Source: Phytophthora quininea (Eukaryota; Oomycota; Peronosporomycetes; Peronosporales; Peronosporaceae). From it: a stretch of DNA of 64,000 bases. Below the pieces are notes generated by a model. The model saw only the letters and a list, made by a program, of their open reading frames with translations, ran no database searches and was not told the DNA's origin. Positions within the stretch are counted from its first letter, which is position 1. Each line of letters begins with the position of its first letter. The translations under genes and the position numbers were made by a program. Positions 11,901 through 23,556 of this stretch are shown here, in pieces. The DNA lies in NCBI GenBank assembly GCA_011947345.1, contig JAAVTG010000693.1, positions 248,001-312,000 of the forward strand. The letters run 5' to 3'.

Positions 11901-14900
11901 GAAAGTGGAATACAATCGATGCAAACAGTCGAACTCGCCAGTCTCATTGCACCACCGCGCGAAATCACAAGGCACATAGCTTTCAACCGATAATGGTCGC
12001 GATAAACCGTTGGCATATCCGCTCGGGTGCGGCGCAAAAACACCTTGCGGACAAATCGGCATGCTACAGTCAAATCCACTCCACCCGGCAGCGCACAAAC
12101 ACGTATCGGGAGCGATGCAACTTCCACCATTTTGACAGGTTTGAGAACAAACAGGAACTCGACAATCCGCTCCTTGCCAAGCCGGTGAGCATGTGCACGT
12201 GTTCGGTGCCGTGCAATTTCCGTTATTCCCGCAAGTTTGAGCACATACCGGAGTTGTGCAGTTGGAATCGAACCACCCTGATGCACAGGAGCACGTGTCT
12301 GGCGCCGAACATGTTCCGCCATGTTGACACGTTTGAACACATTGAGGCGTGTTGCACGTTGGGTACCCGCTGTATCCAGGGATGCAAACACATTTATCAG
12401 GCCCCACACATATTTGTCTTGATCCACAACTGGTACTGCACACAGGTACGGTGCAGTCGTCACCAGTCCATCCAGAACTGCAAGTACAAACATCAGGAGC
12501 AGTGCAGACACCGCCATTTTCGCATACCTTCGCACAACTAGCGGTTAGAGCGCGGATACGGTGATTGCCTGCGTCCGCGATGTAGAGGAAATCAGTCCGT
12601 GTTAATGATCGACTTCTGGCAATATCAAGTCCAGCAATTCCTTGGAACCGAGCTGCCAGTGGAGGTTGTGTATCAAGATAACCACAGCCATCTTGCTGAG
12701 ATCCAAGTGGTGCACTCGGTGCACCTGCAACGGACTGCACTTCGACCTTCGGTCGCAAATATGTCTGGGTGCTGAATAACCGAGCTCGGTCGTTTTGAGA
12801 CGTTGGCAGATCTAGAGATGTTATACCATTCGCGGTGGTGCCGACTGCTGCAGCTGCTTGTGCTGTCGAAAGCGTCCCGCGCTCCAACGTTATCATCACC
12901 AGACCGCCTTGGCTTGCTGAAATTGCACCACTGTGGATAGCAGCGAGGCAAACGGAGGACACGTCGCTATACAAACCAGAGCCGAATACCTTAGTCGAGG
13001 TACTAGAAGCACTACAGCCAGCCGGGCAACTCACCTTGATGGTTGTGCCGTATTCGAGGTCTTCAAAAACACTGGAGAGTATGTCTTCTGTCGATGGATC
13101 CCGTAACGGCAGAGCAAAATCTCCTTGCTCAAGTCCATCGGCTGGTGGAGAACCCGTGCAGTCCTTTAGCGTGCGTCCAGATATCGCAGCACCTTCAACC
13201 GGATCATATTCGTCACGCTGCAGGTAGTTGTGGAATATGTTATTCACTGCCGGGGATTCCTGTAAGTATAGCTCGTCGACTGGTTGCTCATACGATGCAC
13301 AACCGCTCGGACTCAGTACTTGAGTAGCTCTAGTTGAACATGTGACAGACCGCGAGACCAACGAGGCAGGAGATATCTGCCGGATCGTGCAATCCACAGA
13401 GCTAGCGGCATAAACTCTTCCGTCGGCACCAACAGCAACCCCGGCAGGCGCCTGAAAAGTTGCTTCGTCACCTTCTCCGTCAACATGGCTAGCTATGTTG
13501 GAACCAGCAAGAGTGACCACACGGTTGGCTGAAGTGATCGTTTCGATTGTGGACGCAGCTCCACCGTCGTACGTGACGCGTCGAATACGATGACCATCAG
13601 CTACGACCACCGTACGCTGTGGGCCGATTGCGATCGCTCTTGGACTGTTAAATTGCGCATCAGTCAAACTTCCGTCGCGGAATCCACGAACACCACGCAA
13701 GCACGGCGATAGACACCCAGGAGTGCCTGCGTCCTCCGACGGAGCCACGTTTCCAGCTAGCGTGTGCGTCGTTCCGTCGGGATCCACTCGTCGGATTAAG
13801 TGATTGCCGGTGTCGGCGACAAAATTTCGCCGGTCGAATCAACAGCAACCCCCATAGGTGAATCGAATCGAGCTCCAAGGCGATCGCCATCCGCCAGACC
13901 AGCGTGCGGCCTTGCGACTTGCTGAGCGATCCGAACTGTTTCCACGCCAGCGCCACAGAGACCGGAGAGACACGACACAACCCCATTCGTGATCTGGCGG
14001 ATGCGGTGGTTCCCGGTGTCAGCTACAAACACAGTTACGGCCCCTCCATTTGTTTCCAATACCGCGACGTCCGACGGGAACGAAAACCGCGCAGCAGTAA
14101 GTGCAGCTCCATCAGTAAATCCTTCAATGCCATCACCTGCCAGTGTTGACACCGTCTTTGTCGTAGGGTTAATCACCCGAATACAGTGGTTATTCGTGTC
14201 AGCAACATACACCAGGCCATTCGAGTCCACAGCAACGCCCCGCGGAGAGTTAAACTTCGCCGTCCGAACCGGCCCATCAAGAAATCCCGGCGTGCCGACA
14301 CCTGCAACCGTTAGCACTCTTCCTTGCGCGCTGCCGTCCGTTCCGTACGCTGGAGAGTAGCTCCAGATATCGGACGCGTTTGCATCCACCTCGTCGCGCA
14401 TCGGGTGCGCTCCCTTGGTTGATAAATCCCCGACTGGGTCCCCCAACATCGAACATCGCACTGCGAAAAGTCTGTCGTAAAGGGCGACAAGCAGTCCCCA
14501 CCCGAGAGAAACACGCAGAGCTGCGTTGCTCGGCCATAGTCGTAGCGATAGTTTCCGCCCACCGCCCAGGGCACGTCCGACACTGTCGGGATGTTGGCTG
14601 GCAGCGCCGACCACGGAACGCCTTGTAGTTGGAAGGCGCAGACGTCGCGATAGTTGTTGCAGGCGAAGTCGGCACAGATGTGGCATTTACTCTGCACCCC
14701 AAACACGGTGCACTCGTGGCGGATGTCTTGGTCGTTGAGATTCACTCGACCCTGCCACTCCAAAGTCTGCGTCGAGGTCTTCTGGTAGGCGAACGGCCAC
14801 TGCGGTCTGCGCACGCTCACACCAGGGCTGCGTGGTCCACGTGCGCCGCAGCACAGCGCTGTTGACAGGCACGCAGACATATATCGCAGCGGCAAGCGCC

Positions 14901-14926
14901 AGATAGGGGCGACGGAGCGTGCGCAT
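8987..14926 (-). CDS. large secreted/single-pass membrane protein with NHL and EGF-like repeats
   Basis: About 1,980 residues after five indels are allowed for (near 14820, 14413, 13824, 11064, 9643). The start at 14926 gives a textbook signal peptide (basic MRTLRRP, then LALAAAIYVCVPV, then NSA). Next come NHL beta-propeller blades (repeated FNSPRGVAVDSNG..VYVADTNNHCIRVI and similar), then more than ten tenascin-type EGF modules (C-x3-C-x-N-G-x-C-x5-C-x-C-x2-GWTG-x-DC) interspersed with longer Cys-poor inserts. Near the C-terminus is one hydrophobic helix (VSVVAIFTVLGGMLLVAWYYI) followed by a basic tail, which predicts a type I cell-surface protein. NHL propellers and EGF arrays bind ligands or matrix; the partner is unknown. 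The first frame break shifts in the opposite sense to the others; a start at 14895 in the second frame is the alternative. It is divergent from EMG1, and a shortened copy of its EGF part lies at 58.9-59.9 kb. Confidence 0.8.
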
Positions 14927-15081
14927 GAGTCGGATACGTCTCTTCAGGATCCGCGGCGATGGCGGTACTTTCCCTCGAGTTTCGGACCAATTGCGTGTTA
15001 TAACAGGGGAAAATCCGCACATTTTTGTAATTTTACCGCGCTTGTCGTCGTGGCCAGTCACAAGTTGAATTGACCAGCAAC
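14927..15081. promoter_or_regulatory. divergent promoter region with oomycete Inr-like element
   Basis: The 155 bp between the NHL/EGF start codon (minus) and the EMG1 start codon (plus) must hold both promoters. At about 15016-15036 the plus strand reads CCGCACATTTTTGTAATTTTA, which resembles the oomycete core promoter (GCTCATTYYNCAWTTT) with small departures and lies 46-66 bp ahead of the EMG1 ATG. This is pattern matching only. Confidence 0.35.
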
Positions 15082-16018
15082 ATGAGCGCGAGCAAGGAGG
15101 ACGTGAAGCGGCGCCAGGTGATCGTGATCCTGGAGCAGGCGGCGCTGGAGACCGTCAAGACCAGCAAGGGCTACCAGCTGCTCAACTGCGACGACCACAA
15201 GGGCATCCACAAGAAGCTCAACCGCGAGGCCAGCCAGTCGCGACCGGACATTTTGCACCAGGAGCTCATGGCGCTGCTGGACTCGCCGCTTAACAAGGCC
15301 GGCTACCTCAAGGTGGAAGGCAATTAAGAAGTAGAAATTTGCCATGTTTTCGAGACTGATACGATGCGCGTTACGATGGCAGATCTACATCAAGAGCACC
15401 AAAAACGTCCTGATCGAGGTCAGCTCGCAGATGCGCGTGCCACGCACGTACAAGCGTTTCGCCGGTCTAATGGGTGAGTAAATGGCAGTAGAGAAGCTGT
15501 TTATTCGCGGCGCAATACTGACGGATTGTATTGCAGTGCAATTGCTGCACACACTGAAGATCCGGTCGTCAGACGGCAAGCACACGCTGCTGAACGTGAT
15601 CAAGAACCCGGTGACGAAATACCTGCCGGCTAACACCAAGAAGTACGCGCTCTCGGTCACTGGCAATTTGGTGAACCCGTGGGAGTTTGTGGAGACCCTG
15701 CCGAAGGACGAGCCCGTCGTGTTCATCTTTGGCGCCATGGCGCACGGCCACATCAACAAGGAGAACTGCAACTACGTACGTGGTTTCGTACACTGCTGTG
15801 GTGTGGGTTTATATTGACGTTGTTTGTTAATGCGCCGTTTGCAGCTGGATGAAACCATCTCGATCTCTGAGTACCCGGTGAGTTCACTGCTGCTGGCTAC
15901 GAATATATGGTTGCAGAATGCTGACCGTGTTTTTGCTTTCATGGATGTGCAGATGAGTGGTGCTCAGGCTATTTGCCGTCTCCTAAACGGCTTCGAGCGT
16001 CACTGGGGTATCTTGTAA
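15082..16018 (+). CDS. EMG1: EMG1/NEP1 rRNA pseudouridine N1-methyltransferase, five exons
   Basis: Exons 15082-15312, 15383-15473, 15537-15775, 15845-15877 and 15953-16018 join into an intact frame of 219 residues, the usual length for EMG1. Introns of 70, 63, 69 and 75 bp all have GT...AG ends. Recognisable family segments: VIVILEQAALETVK at the N-terminus, LLNCDDHKG, the RPDILHQELMALLDSPLNKAG segment, KNVLIEVSSQMRVPRTYKRF, VTGNLVNPWEF, VVFIFGAMAHG (SPOUT-fold cofactor loop) and ISISEYPMSGAQAICRL at the C-terminus. EMG1 is a nucleolar SPOUT-class enzyme that methylates a pseudouridine in small-subunit rRNA and is needed for 40S assembly. The ATG at 15082 is the first in frame; upstream there is only a TTG. 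Exon 4 is only 33 nt. The gene is convergent with the NudC gene, 131 bp away. Confidence 0.92.
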
Positions 16019-16149
16019 CTTTATCCTTCATGGAAGACCCGGTTGCATTTAGATAGACTTTCATCAGCACTTCGACATGAGCCGACAGATATCGCAGATT
16101 ATCAATTGGCTGGGCGTTGGCATTGAGGTCATTTCTATTTATCCACTTC

Positions 16150-17260
16150 CTACTTTGTTGGTGGCAGGAAAGGAGATCCAGGCAAGTCCTTGGCGTTCTG
16201 CAGTATTTGCTCTTCGGGCGTGAGGGCCACTCCACCGTTCAGTTGCTGCTGGCGCTGATCGAACACCGCCTTTCGGATGGCTCCTTGAGTGGCCTCATCG
16301 TACTCTTGAATATTCCGTCGCGAGTCTACCTGGGTCGTGTCGATCTCCGGATCACCTTTGAGCGCGCTCGCCCACCACGTCGGCTTGATTTTCTCCAGAG
16401 AAAGGTTCAGGGTATGATTGTTTTCTAGTGACCAAATGCTCTCGTCAGCGCGGATCTTCTCTGGGAGCTCGCCCTCCAGAATTGTCTTGGTTGGATCACT
16501 CTTGAGCGCTACATGAAGTCGAGTGGGTTCGATTCGGCAATTCAGATCTTTTGCACGCGTGCCCGGCGCCAGCTCAAGTTGGATCTGTGGGGCAGAGAGG
16601 GAGTAAGTAGCTGGCAAAAAAGGAAGTAGTATCAGCTACAACCTACCGAAACATCTTCAAGTGTCTGTGTCCAGGTGTATTTGCTGGAGACTCCTCCATT
16701 GCCCACCGGAACTTCATTACATTGCACAATGCATTCATTCAGCAACAAAATCTCATACCTGCCAGCCAAAAGCAGCAATATCGCACCTTGCTTGCCCTCC
16801 TTCGTTAGCTGGGGCTTTGGAAGTTCACTTTTCACAGTACCAGCAACAACATTTTTACTTGGCTCTTTCTTCTTCTCGCTTGATTGAGGTTTGACAGTTG
16901 CAGTACTTGACGTAGGAGGTTGAACAGGCTTGGCACTACTCGTACTGCCGTCCAAAGACCGCAACGGGTACTTTTGGAATGCCTTCAGTACCTAATCGCA
17001 ACATATAAAATAAATAAGAGTGTGAGCATTTACACAGACCTGACCAAATATCCCACATGAACCTTCTGCTCAGCTTGACCAGGTAAGAAACCCATCTTGT
17101 GCGCCGCTGGGTTGCTGGAGACGACGTAAAAGTCAGTCTTGCGGTGCAGAAAGTCGAAGATCGAGTCCAGCAGCGACTCCACGCCGCCGTGCTGCCTCGC
17201 CAGCTCCATCAGCAGCGCGTCGAAGCGCCCAGGCGCAGCGTTCATGGCTTCGTCAGGCAT
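16150..17260 (-). CDS. NudC-family protein (CS-domain co-chaperone), four exons
   Basis: Exons 17260-17063, 16991-16787, 16711-16647 and 16584-16150 join without frame breaks into about 300 residues. Introns are 71, 75 and 62 bp with GT...AG ends. The N-terminal part (RFDALLMELARQHGG, FDFLHRKTDFY) is the NudC N-terminal dimerisation-type segment. A Lys/Ser/Pro linker follows, then the CS (p23-like) domain: NGGVSSKYTWTQTL, APGTRAKDLNCRI, LEGELPEKIRADESIWSLE, LEKIKPTWWASAL, and the C-terminal YDEATQGAIRKAVFDQRQQ helix. NudC proteins work with Hsp90 and dynein/LIS1 in nuclear movement and protein stability. The codon at 17299 is TTG, so the ATG at 17260 is taken as start. It is divergent from PEX3, with 81 bp between start codons. 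Confidence 0.88.
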
Positions 17261-17341
17261 CTTTCCGTCAATTTCGACAAGTATCTTTATTTCAGCCAAT
17301 AGAAATCTTCATAGTGCTGGATCTGCATAGTCGACAAGACG
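17261..17341. promoter_or_regulatory. 81-bp divergent promoter between NudC and PEX3
   Basis: Only 81 bp separate the two start codons, so transcription starts for both genes must lie here or inside the neighbouring coding sequence. A CCAAT pentamer sits at 17296-17300 on the plus strand. No clear Inr was recognised. Confidence 0.45.
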
Positions 17342-18553
17342 ATGTGGTCGGCGCTGCAGCACGCCAAGCGGGCGGCCTGCGGCTTTGCTCGACGGCACAA
17401 GAAGCTACTAGTGGTCACTGGCGTGGGGGCTGCATGCGTGGGCGGCGCCTACTATGCATACCGCCGCATGCTGGGCGAGGCCGAGCGCTTTACGCTGCAG
17501 ATCCAGCAGCAGATGGCCGAGCACCAGCGACTGCAGCTAGCGCTGGGCAGCACGGCGGACGAGAGTCGTGCCACGGTGCGGCGCTTCCTGCCGCGGCTCA
17601 AAACGCGGCTGTACCAGCTGCTGGACCTGGAGAGCGTCGTGCAGGAGCTCAAGACGCTGGACAAAACGCAGAAGTCGCGTCGCAATGCCTTGTGGGAGGA
17701 CGCCAAACTTTTGGCGGTCACCCGGTACCTGACCGCACTCGTGGCGTTTGGACTGTGGCATGTGCTGGTGTTCGCACAGGTTTCAGTGATCGGCAAGAGA
17801 GTTTTCGAGAAGAACAAGAAGGAGAGCTCTCAGAGAGACAGAAACAGCGAGAGCAAGAGGAAGAGCAGGCACATCACACGTTCTTGACGTCTGGGTTGGA
17901 GTATTTCTTGGACGAAGCGCTGGGAAAAATTAAGAGCCATGTAGAAGCGGTAGTGCGTGAGAATCAGCAGATCCAATCGTGGAAAGTGAGTCGCAAGGCG
18001 GCGGTGCAGCAGCAGGAACTGAACGAGCTGCTGCAAGCTCTGTTTTTGGCGGTGCTGCCGTCTCCTGCTGCAGTAGCTGCTGCAGAAAAACAAGAGGACT
18101 CGGTGGAGTTGAGTAAGTGGCGAGAGTTTTGATCTACCCGGATAAGCAAAAGGGGCAGGACGAGCATGTGATCAGTCTCCTGAATGATCTATGGGATCTT
18201 TGGAGAGCGACTTGTTCATGCCGGCGCTGCAGCACAGTCTGGGATTTTTGTGCGGAAATGCCTTCCAAGATCTGGACGACGTCGTGTACGGAGTTAGCAA
18301 ATCAATGCCGCAGGTCGAAGAGGTTGACAAGGAAGAGGAGAAGCCGCGAACGAAGCCGGCACCACCTCTAGCCAAACTCATTCCTCGTCTTCAGTCCGAG
18401 ATGAACAAGCTGTTGATGGTGTCTGGACCAGATAGCTACGTTACAAAGTATTCGCAGGGTGTCGGCGAGATGGAAGCCTTTCGGAACTTTTATGAGGCCA
18501 TCTTCTTTGAACAGAGCGCACAGGACGGAGTCATGGGATCATCTCTCATTTAG
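17342..18553 (+). CDS. PEX3: peroxisomal biogenesis factor 3 (PEX3)
   Basis: The N-terminal 40 residues have the PEX3 pattern: a basic stretch (RRHKKLLVVTGVGAACVGGAYYAYRR) around one membrane helix, then the coiled region with RRFLPRLKTRLYQLLDLESVV and NALWEDAKLLAVTRYLTALVAFGLW. PEX3 is the peroxisomal membrane anchor for PEX19 and is needed to insert peroxisomal membrane proteins. The reading frame shifts by one lost base near 17820, has a probable intron at 18113-18175 (GTAAGT...CAG), and shifts again near 18198 before the last part (SDLFMPALQHSLGF to the stop at 18553), giving about 383 residues. The phases across the intron do not quite match; one more base is probably missing there. The stop lies only 17 bp from the convergent DOT1-like stop. 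Identification is firm at the N-terminus and moderate at the C-terminus. Confidence 0.8.
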
Positions 18554-18570
18554 AACTCTGTTGGGAGATG

Positions 18571-20169
18571 CTATGAACCACAAGCATAAGAATTGCAGAC
18601 TCTATTTTCCAAGAACTCCTCGATGATAAATGCACTAAGTATTTTGCAGACAAACCCGCGTGATGGAGACGGAAGACCATGCTGCAGCTGTACACTTTTG
18701 AAGTCCGCGTCCTCCACTTCAAGATCGGAATGCGTTGCTCTTACTTGGAACTGTTCAAATGTTGCCACATTTTTTGTTCTCGTAGTCAACGTTTCTGTAG
18801 AGGTAAACGGACGTTTTGTCTGCCCAAGACACGTCGATCTCGGCTTCCTCGGGAGGGTGAATGTAGTCGGAGCAATAGTTACCAGCACGCTGGCACCTCA
18901 CATCTCCATGACGCTCGCATACCTTACGCAGCGTCACCACGCGCTTCAACTTGGACATGTCCTTGAGAAGCTGCATAACCTTCAGCATCAGCTGCGGTCC
19001 GAACATCACGTTGTTAATGAACACCACAGTGGCATTCATCAGTCCTGCCTCCACAGGCGGTTCGAAAATGTCGCCGCAAAAGATTTCAATGCGCTTCCTT
19101 CCAGTACAGGGACAGCACGCTCTTTCAGCCTTGTGAGTGCCCGTTGACCTTCCTGGACGCGATTCTGCATCAGTTCGATGCCGACAGCGGTCTTACACGG
19201 CGTCTGAATAGCTGCTTGGACTAAAATCTTCCCGGTGCCACATCCGAGGTCGAAAAACACGTCGTCCTCCTCCAAATCTAGGAACGGCAGGATGGTGGAA
19301 GCCATTGACTCCACGGACACTTCTCCGTAGGTCATGAGGCGACGGAACTCCTCAATGTTCAGCTCCTGGACCTCTTGCGATCTCTTGCACGCACTCGTTT
19401 CGATAAGCACGGTGGGTTTGGTAATATCGTACATTCCTCGGTCATCTTGTTCCTGCTCTTCATACAGATCCGCAATGAGGTCACTCACAAAGTGTGTCTG
19501 AGAGTCGTGCGAATAAGAAGCAGCTGGCTCTGGCGAATACGAAGGCTCCAGAGATCGCCTTGCCTTGCCTCCGCGATTCTTCTTTGGCGTGACCTTCTTC
19601 TCATCCTGCACTGGCGATAGTACTCCCTGCGGACTGTTCAGATCGCCCTCACTCTTTTTTTTCTTCGCAGCAGCTTTCTTCCTCCTCACCGCCGACTTTG
19701 CCTTCTCCTTCATTGCTGCTTCAGCGCGGGCAGCTGCTACCGCTGCCGCGGCAGGCCGTTTCCCCATCAATTTCATCACCATTTCACTCTTAGACATTTT
19801 CTTCTTGTAGGGCGAGCGACGTGCTGGACTTGGCCGAGAGTCCTGCGGGCTGAGCTTCTCCACCGTCTTGCGTTTCCGGCCGCTGCGTCGCACCCAGTTC
19901 TCCCTACTCTCCGCCGTCTTGTCCTCGTCCTCATTGGACGGAATATCGTCAATTAACGGCGTGCCGACCGTCTCCTGCGACGTGCTGGGCGACTCATCCG
20001 AGTCGTTGGCGTCTTCCGACGACTCCATGGGGGCCAACGCCGTGCGCTCACCCGGACTCAGCTCGTGCGGACTCTTGTACTTGAGGTATTTGGGGCGCGA
20101 CCCTCTACAGGCGACGGAGCGACGCCCCTTGCGGTTGGCAGGGCGTCGCGGCGACGACTTCACCTTCAT
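18571..20169 (-). CDS. DOT1: DOT1-like histone H3 Lys79 methyltransferase
   Basis: The C-terminal half carries the DOT1 fold: YGEVSVESMASTI, the SAM-binding motif I (FFDLGCGTGKILVQAA), an acidic motif (VGIELMQNRV) and, in the next frame, IFCGDIFEPP and the hallmark VVFINNVMFGP. The N-terminal half is disordered and Lys/Arg/Ser-rich with acidic patches, as in yeast Dot1, which uses such a region to contact the nucleosome. DOT1 enzymes methylate Lys79 in the histone H3 core and are non-SET methyltransferases. One base is missing near 19098 and one extra A lies in the run at 18770-18775; with both corrected the length from the ATG at 20169 is about 532 residues. An upstream in-frame ATG at 20265 is an alternative start. 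Confidence 0.85.
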
Positions 20170-20470
20170 TGGTTTTGGTGGCGAAGTTGAGGAAAATGAT
20201 GCCCGATTCAAATATCCAAATAATTTTGGTGTGGACCACATGAATATAAAAATGGATGGGTCCATTTCGATTGACCAGCACGAAGTTGCCGTTGCTGTTG
20301 CCGTGAACACGCACAGGGTGCACGAAGAAGATAATAAGTCGTCCTTGTTATTCACCTTACGAGAGCCATGCACACAAAGAGATGAAGAACTGCGCCGCTA
20401 CAACAAGATGCACCAGTCTGTCAGGTGGCCGGCGTTATACTTACGTGAGGCTGCCCAGCGCCACGACACC
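20170..20470. other. DOT1 upstream region / G6PD downstream region
   Basis: About 300 bp between two genes on the same strand. It should hold the G6PD 3' end and the DOT1 promoter, or the start of a longer DOT1 N-terminus if 20265 is used. No other gene is seen. Confidence 0.4.
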
Positions 20471-22044
20471 TTACAGAGCGCTCGTGGTGCGCACGCGCGG
20501 CTGCCACTGGTAGGCGCCGTGGTGGTACTGGAAGCCGACCTTGTTCACCAACTCGTCGCTCTCCTTGGGGCCGCGCGAGCCAAAGGCGTAGGGCAGCGGC
20601 TTCACCTTCTGGCCTTCGATCTCGTCCAGCAGTGGCGTGAAGATCTTCCAAGCGGCGCGCAGCTCATCGTCACGTACGAACGCGGCCTGCTTGCCACGCA
20701 GCACATCCAGGATCAGGCGCGTGTAGGCGTCCGGCACCTCGGCGCCTTCGTAACGCTCGGCGTACGACAGATCCAGCTCGCTGGAGATCGCCTGGGTCTG
20801 CAGACCGGGGCTCTTGACGTTCATCTTCATGTACACGGCCTCCTCCGGCTGCAGACGCAGCACCAGCTCCTGCACAGGGATCTTGACGCCGGGGAACATG
20901 TGCTCGGATCCAGGAGGAGGGCGGAACTGCACTCGAATCTCGCCCTTGCGCTCGTTCAGCGCCTTGCCGGCCTTCATGATGAACGGCACGCCCGACCAGC
21001 GCGGGTTGTTGACGTACATGACGGTCGTGGCGAACGTGGGGGTCACCGAGTCCTTGGGCACGGTGGGATCCTCCAGGTAGCCGGGCTCGTTGCGCTCCGG
21101 GTCGCCCTGGTACTGGCCGATGACCGTGTTCTCCAGCTTGATGGGCTCGATGCAGTTGAGCACCTTGACCTTCTCGTCGCGGATGTAGTTGGAGTAGTTG
21201 TTACCCGCAGCCAGCACGGGCGGCTCCATGGCCACGAGGGACAGCACCTGCAGCAGGTGGTTCTGCATGACGTCGCGGATGATGCCGAACGAGTCAAAGT
21301 AGCCCCCGCGGCCCTGCGTGCCAATGTCCTCCTTGAAGGTAATGGTCACGCTCGAGATGTAGTTGCGGTTCCAGATGGGCTCGTAGATGGCGTTGGCGAA
21401 GCGCAGGATGAGCAGGTTCTGCACCATCTCCTTGCCCAGGTAGTGGTCGATGCGGTAGATCTCGTCCTCGGTGTAGAGCGCGCCCATGTCGGCCGAGAGC
21501 TTGTCGAACGACTCGAGGTCGTGGCCGAACGGCTTCTCCACGATGAGGCGGTTCCAGCCGCGCGTCGTGAGCGCGGCCTTCTTGATGCTGGTGCCGATGG
21601 GCACGAACACAGTGGGGGAATGGCAAAGTAGAAGAGACGGTTGGCGATAGGGAAGCCCGAGGCCTCCTCGAGCGCCTCCATCTCGGCGCTGACCTTGCCC
21701 ACTGCCTCGGCCGAGTCGTAGGCGCCGCTGCGGTAGATGCACTTGGCGAGGAAGGCCTCCTTGCGGGCTTCCTGCTCGGGCGACTTGGGCTTGATCCAGG
21801 GCCCGACCTGCGCGCGGAAGTCGGCGTCGTTCTTGGCCGAGCGCGCGTAGCCCACGATGACCACGTGCTCGGGCAGGTAGCCCATGACGTAGAGCGCGAA
21901 GAGCGACGGGTACGTCTTCTTCTTGGCCAGGTCTCCCGAGGCGCCGATGACAAAGATCGTGAGCGCCGACTCGAGGTACTCGCAGGCGTTGTGCTCGTCC
22001 ACCGTGGGGAGCGACGTGTTGCTGTTGCTGGCGGAGAGACTCAT
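20471..22044 (-). CDS. glucose-6-phosphate 1-dehydrogenase
   Basis: About 524 residues, the usual length for G6PD. Seen motifs: the NADP-binding fingerprint GASGDLAKKKTYP near residue 35, EKPFGHDLESF, the catalytic signature RIDHYLGKE containing the active-site His, WNRNYISSVTITFKED, GGYFDSFGIIRDV, and the C-terminal VMYVNNPRWSGVPFIMKAGKAL. The enzyme oxidises glucose 6-phosphate to 6-phosphogluconolactone and makes NADPH, the entry step of the oxidative pentose phosphate pathway. One base is missing in the G-run at 21614-21618 (Pro-Pro-Thr position), splitting the frame; the rest is uninterrupted. The start at 22044 puts about 30 residues ahead of the fingerprint, as is common. An upstream ATG at 22140 would add a basic, Ser-rich extension that might act as an organelle signal. 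Confidence 0.93.
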
Positions 22045-23556
22045 GTTCACGGGGCTGCTGCTGCTGCTGGTTGCGTCCAAGTCGGCTACTTTTCTAATGT
22101 GCCGGCCGGAGGAGAATCTGCGTTTGAGTCGGAAGAGCATGCTTCGAGTGTGAACAGCGCAGCGCCGCACGGATTGGCCACCGTCGTCAGCGATGCTGTT
22201 TGCATCAACATATGACCACTTCAGCACGGGCACTACTGTATAACATGGTCACTATAGAGGGTGTTGATGTGGCCGCGTCCCACTCCTTGTGCGCTCGTCC
22301 AATCACAGGCGTGCATCGTATCATTTAAACCGGAAAGATCCGAAGATACGGCCTTGTGGTGCTTGGTGGCGGGGGTGGACTACACCAAGCAGCAACAGAA
22401 GCGGCCAGCAGCAACACACGCGCTCGGCCGTAATGCACGACGGAAGGTGCTAGCTAACAGCTTTGGGCCACTTCGTCCAGCACGGCCAGCACTTATCCTT
22501 GGCCGCGTAATCTCGCTGTGTATGCCATGCTGTTGACGGGGTTTCCGGCGATGACGCGGACGACTTTCTCAAAACCCGGTGTCACACCGACGACGGTTAA
22601 GTTCGATTTGGTGTACGGCACATTGAATTTCTGGAAGTATAGCCGGGGCATTTTTCGCAGAAATAAATTGGTATTTTGCGTCATCCGTGCTAGCATCAAT
22701 ACAACACTATTATTTACAAGTCTTCCGTCCTTCATCATTAATAACTCGACTTTGGCGGCCGCTGCTGTGGACTTCCTCCAGTAGCGCCAAGATGAAATCG
22801 CGAGCATCCACACGCGTGCTTTTTACTTACGAGACTTAATCCCGGGCCACAGGCCAGCGTCATGGGTGCCCATAACAATGAAAATATCTTGAATGGCTTG
22901 TGGGCTCTGAAGTCACTAAGAGGTCCAAACAACACGCTAGTATCACGAGTCAAGAGAATAGCACGATCGAAAAGAGAGCTGAAAACAATAGCAGACGAAA
23001 TCGAGAGTTTAACAACGAAGATATTATTGAGCAGGAGTTCTTAACTGCATCCATGACATTGGTTTCTCCCCTGTCAGCGATCAACAGTAGCCTTCTTGTT
23101 ACAAGTGATATTAAATAGTAGCAATATTGTTTACAAACCAATTCGTCTCAAAACAATCTAGAAACACCAGAGTTTTAACGGTAGCGCGGGACTGACCCAG
23201 ATGCGTCCACGGCACCAACGCGGGAGTCATATACCTTCGGTGATGCGTATCTGGAAAGGTCCAATGCAACCATCTCCATTAGTGTTGGAAGATATGTGTA
23301 CAACTCCAATGATATACAGATTTTTGTTTAGAGGAAACGAATTCATTAAAGCTTGCATTACCGTAGTCTTTGCAAGCAAGACTCAGAGTCCAATGTCCCG
23401 TCTGCGTATGCGCAACGCGCACGACTACGAGAAGTGTATTCAGCTAAAATCAAGTTCCTCGCGAGGTTGTAACGTAGTGATTTTGGGAGAGGACTCGCGC
23501 ATAATCCATCAAAACCAAATCATGCATTAAAGGCCCCTGTCCATCAAACTACCTCC
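22045..23556. other. intergenic, no supported gene
   Basis: This holds the G6PD promoter and then increasingly AT-rich DNA. A minus-strand frame at 22813-22493 (106 residues, not recognised) and a plus-strand frame at 23201-23530 have no domain I know and unconvincing composition, so they are not called as genes. Confidence 0.45.

Noticed and set aside
20471..22044. G6PD as a pseudogene
   Set aside because: A single lost C or G in a five-base run is the only defect; all catalytic motifs are intact.
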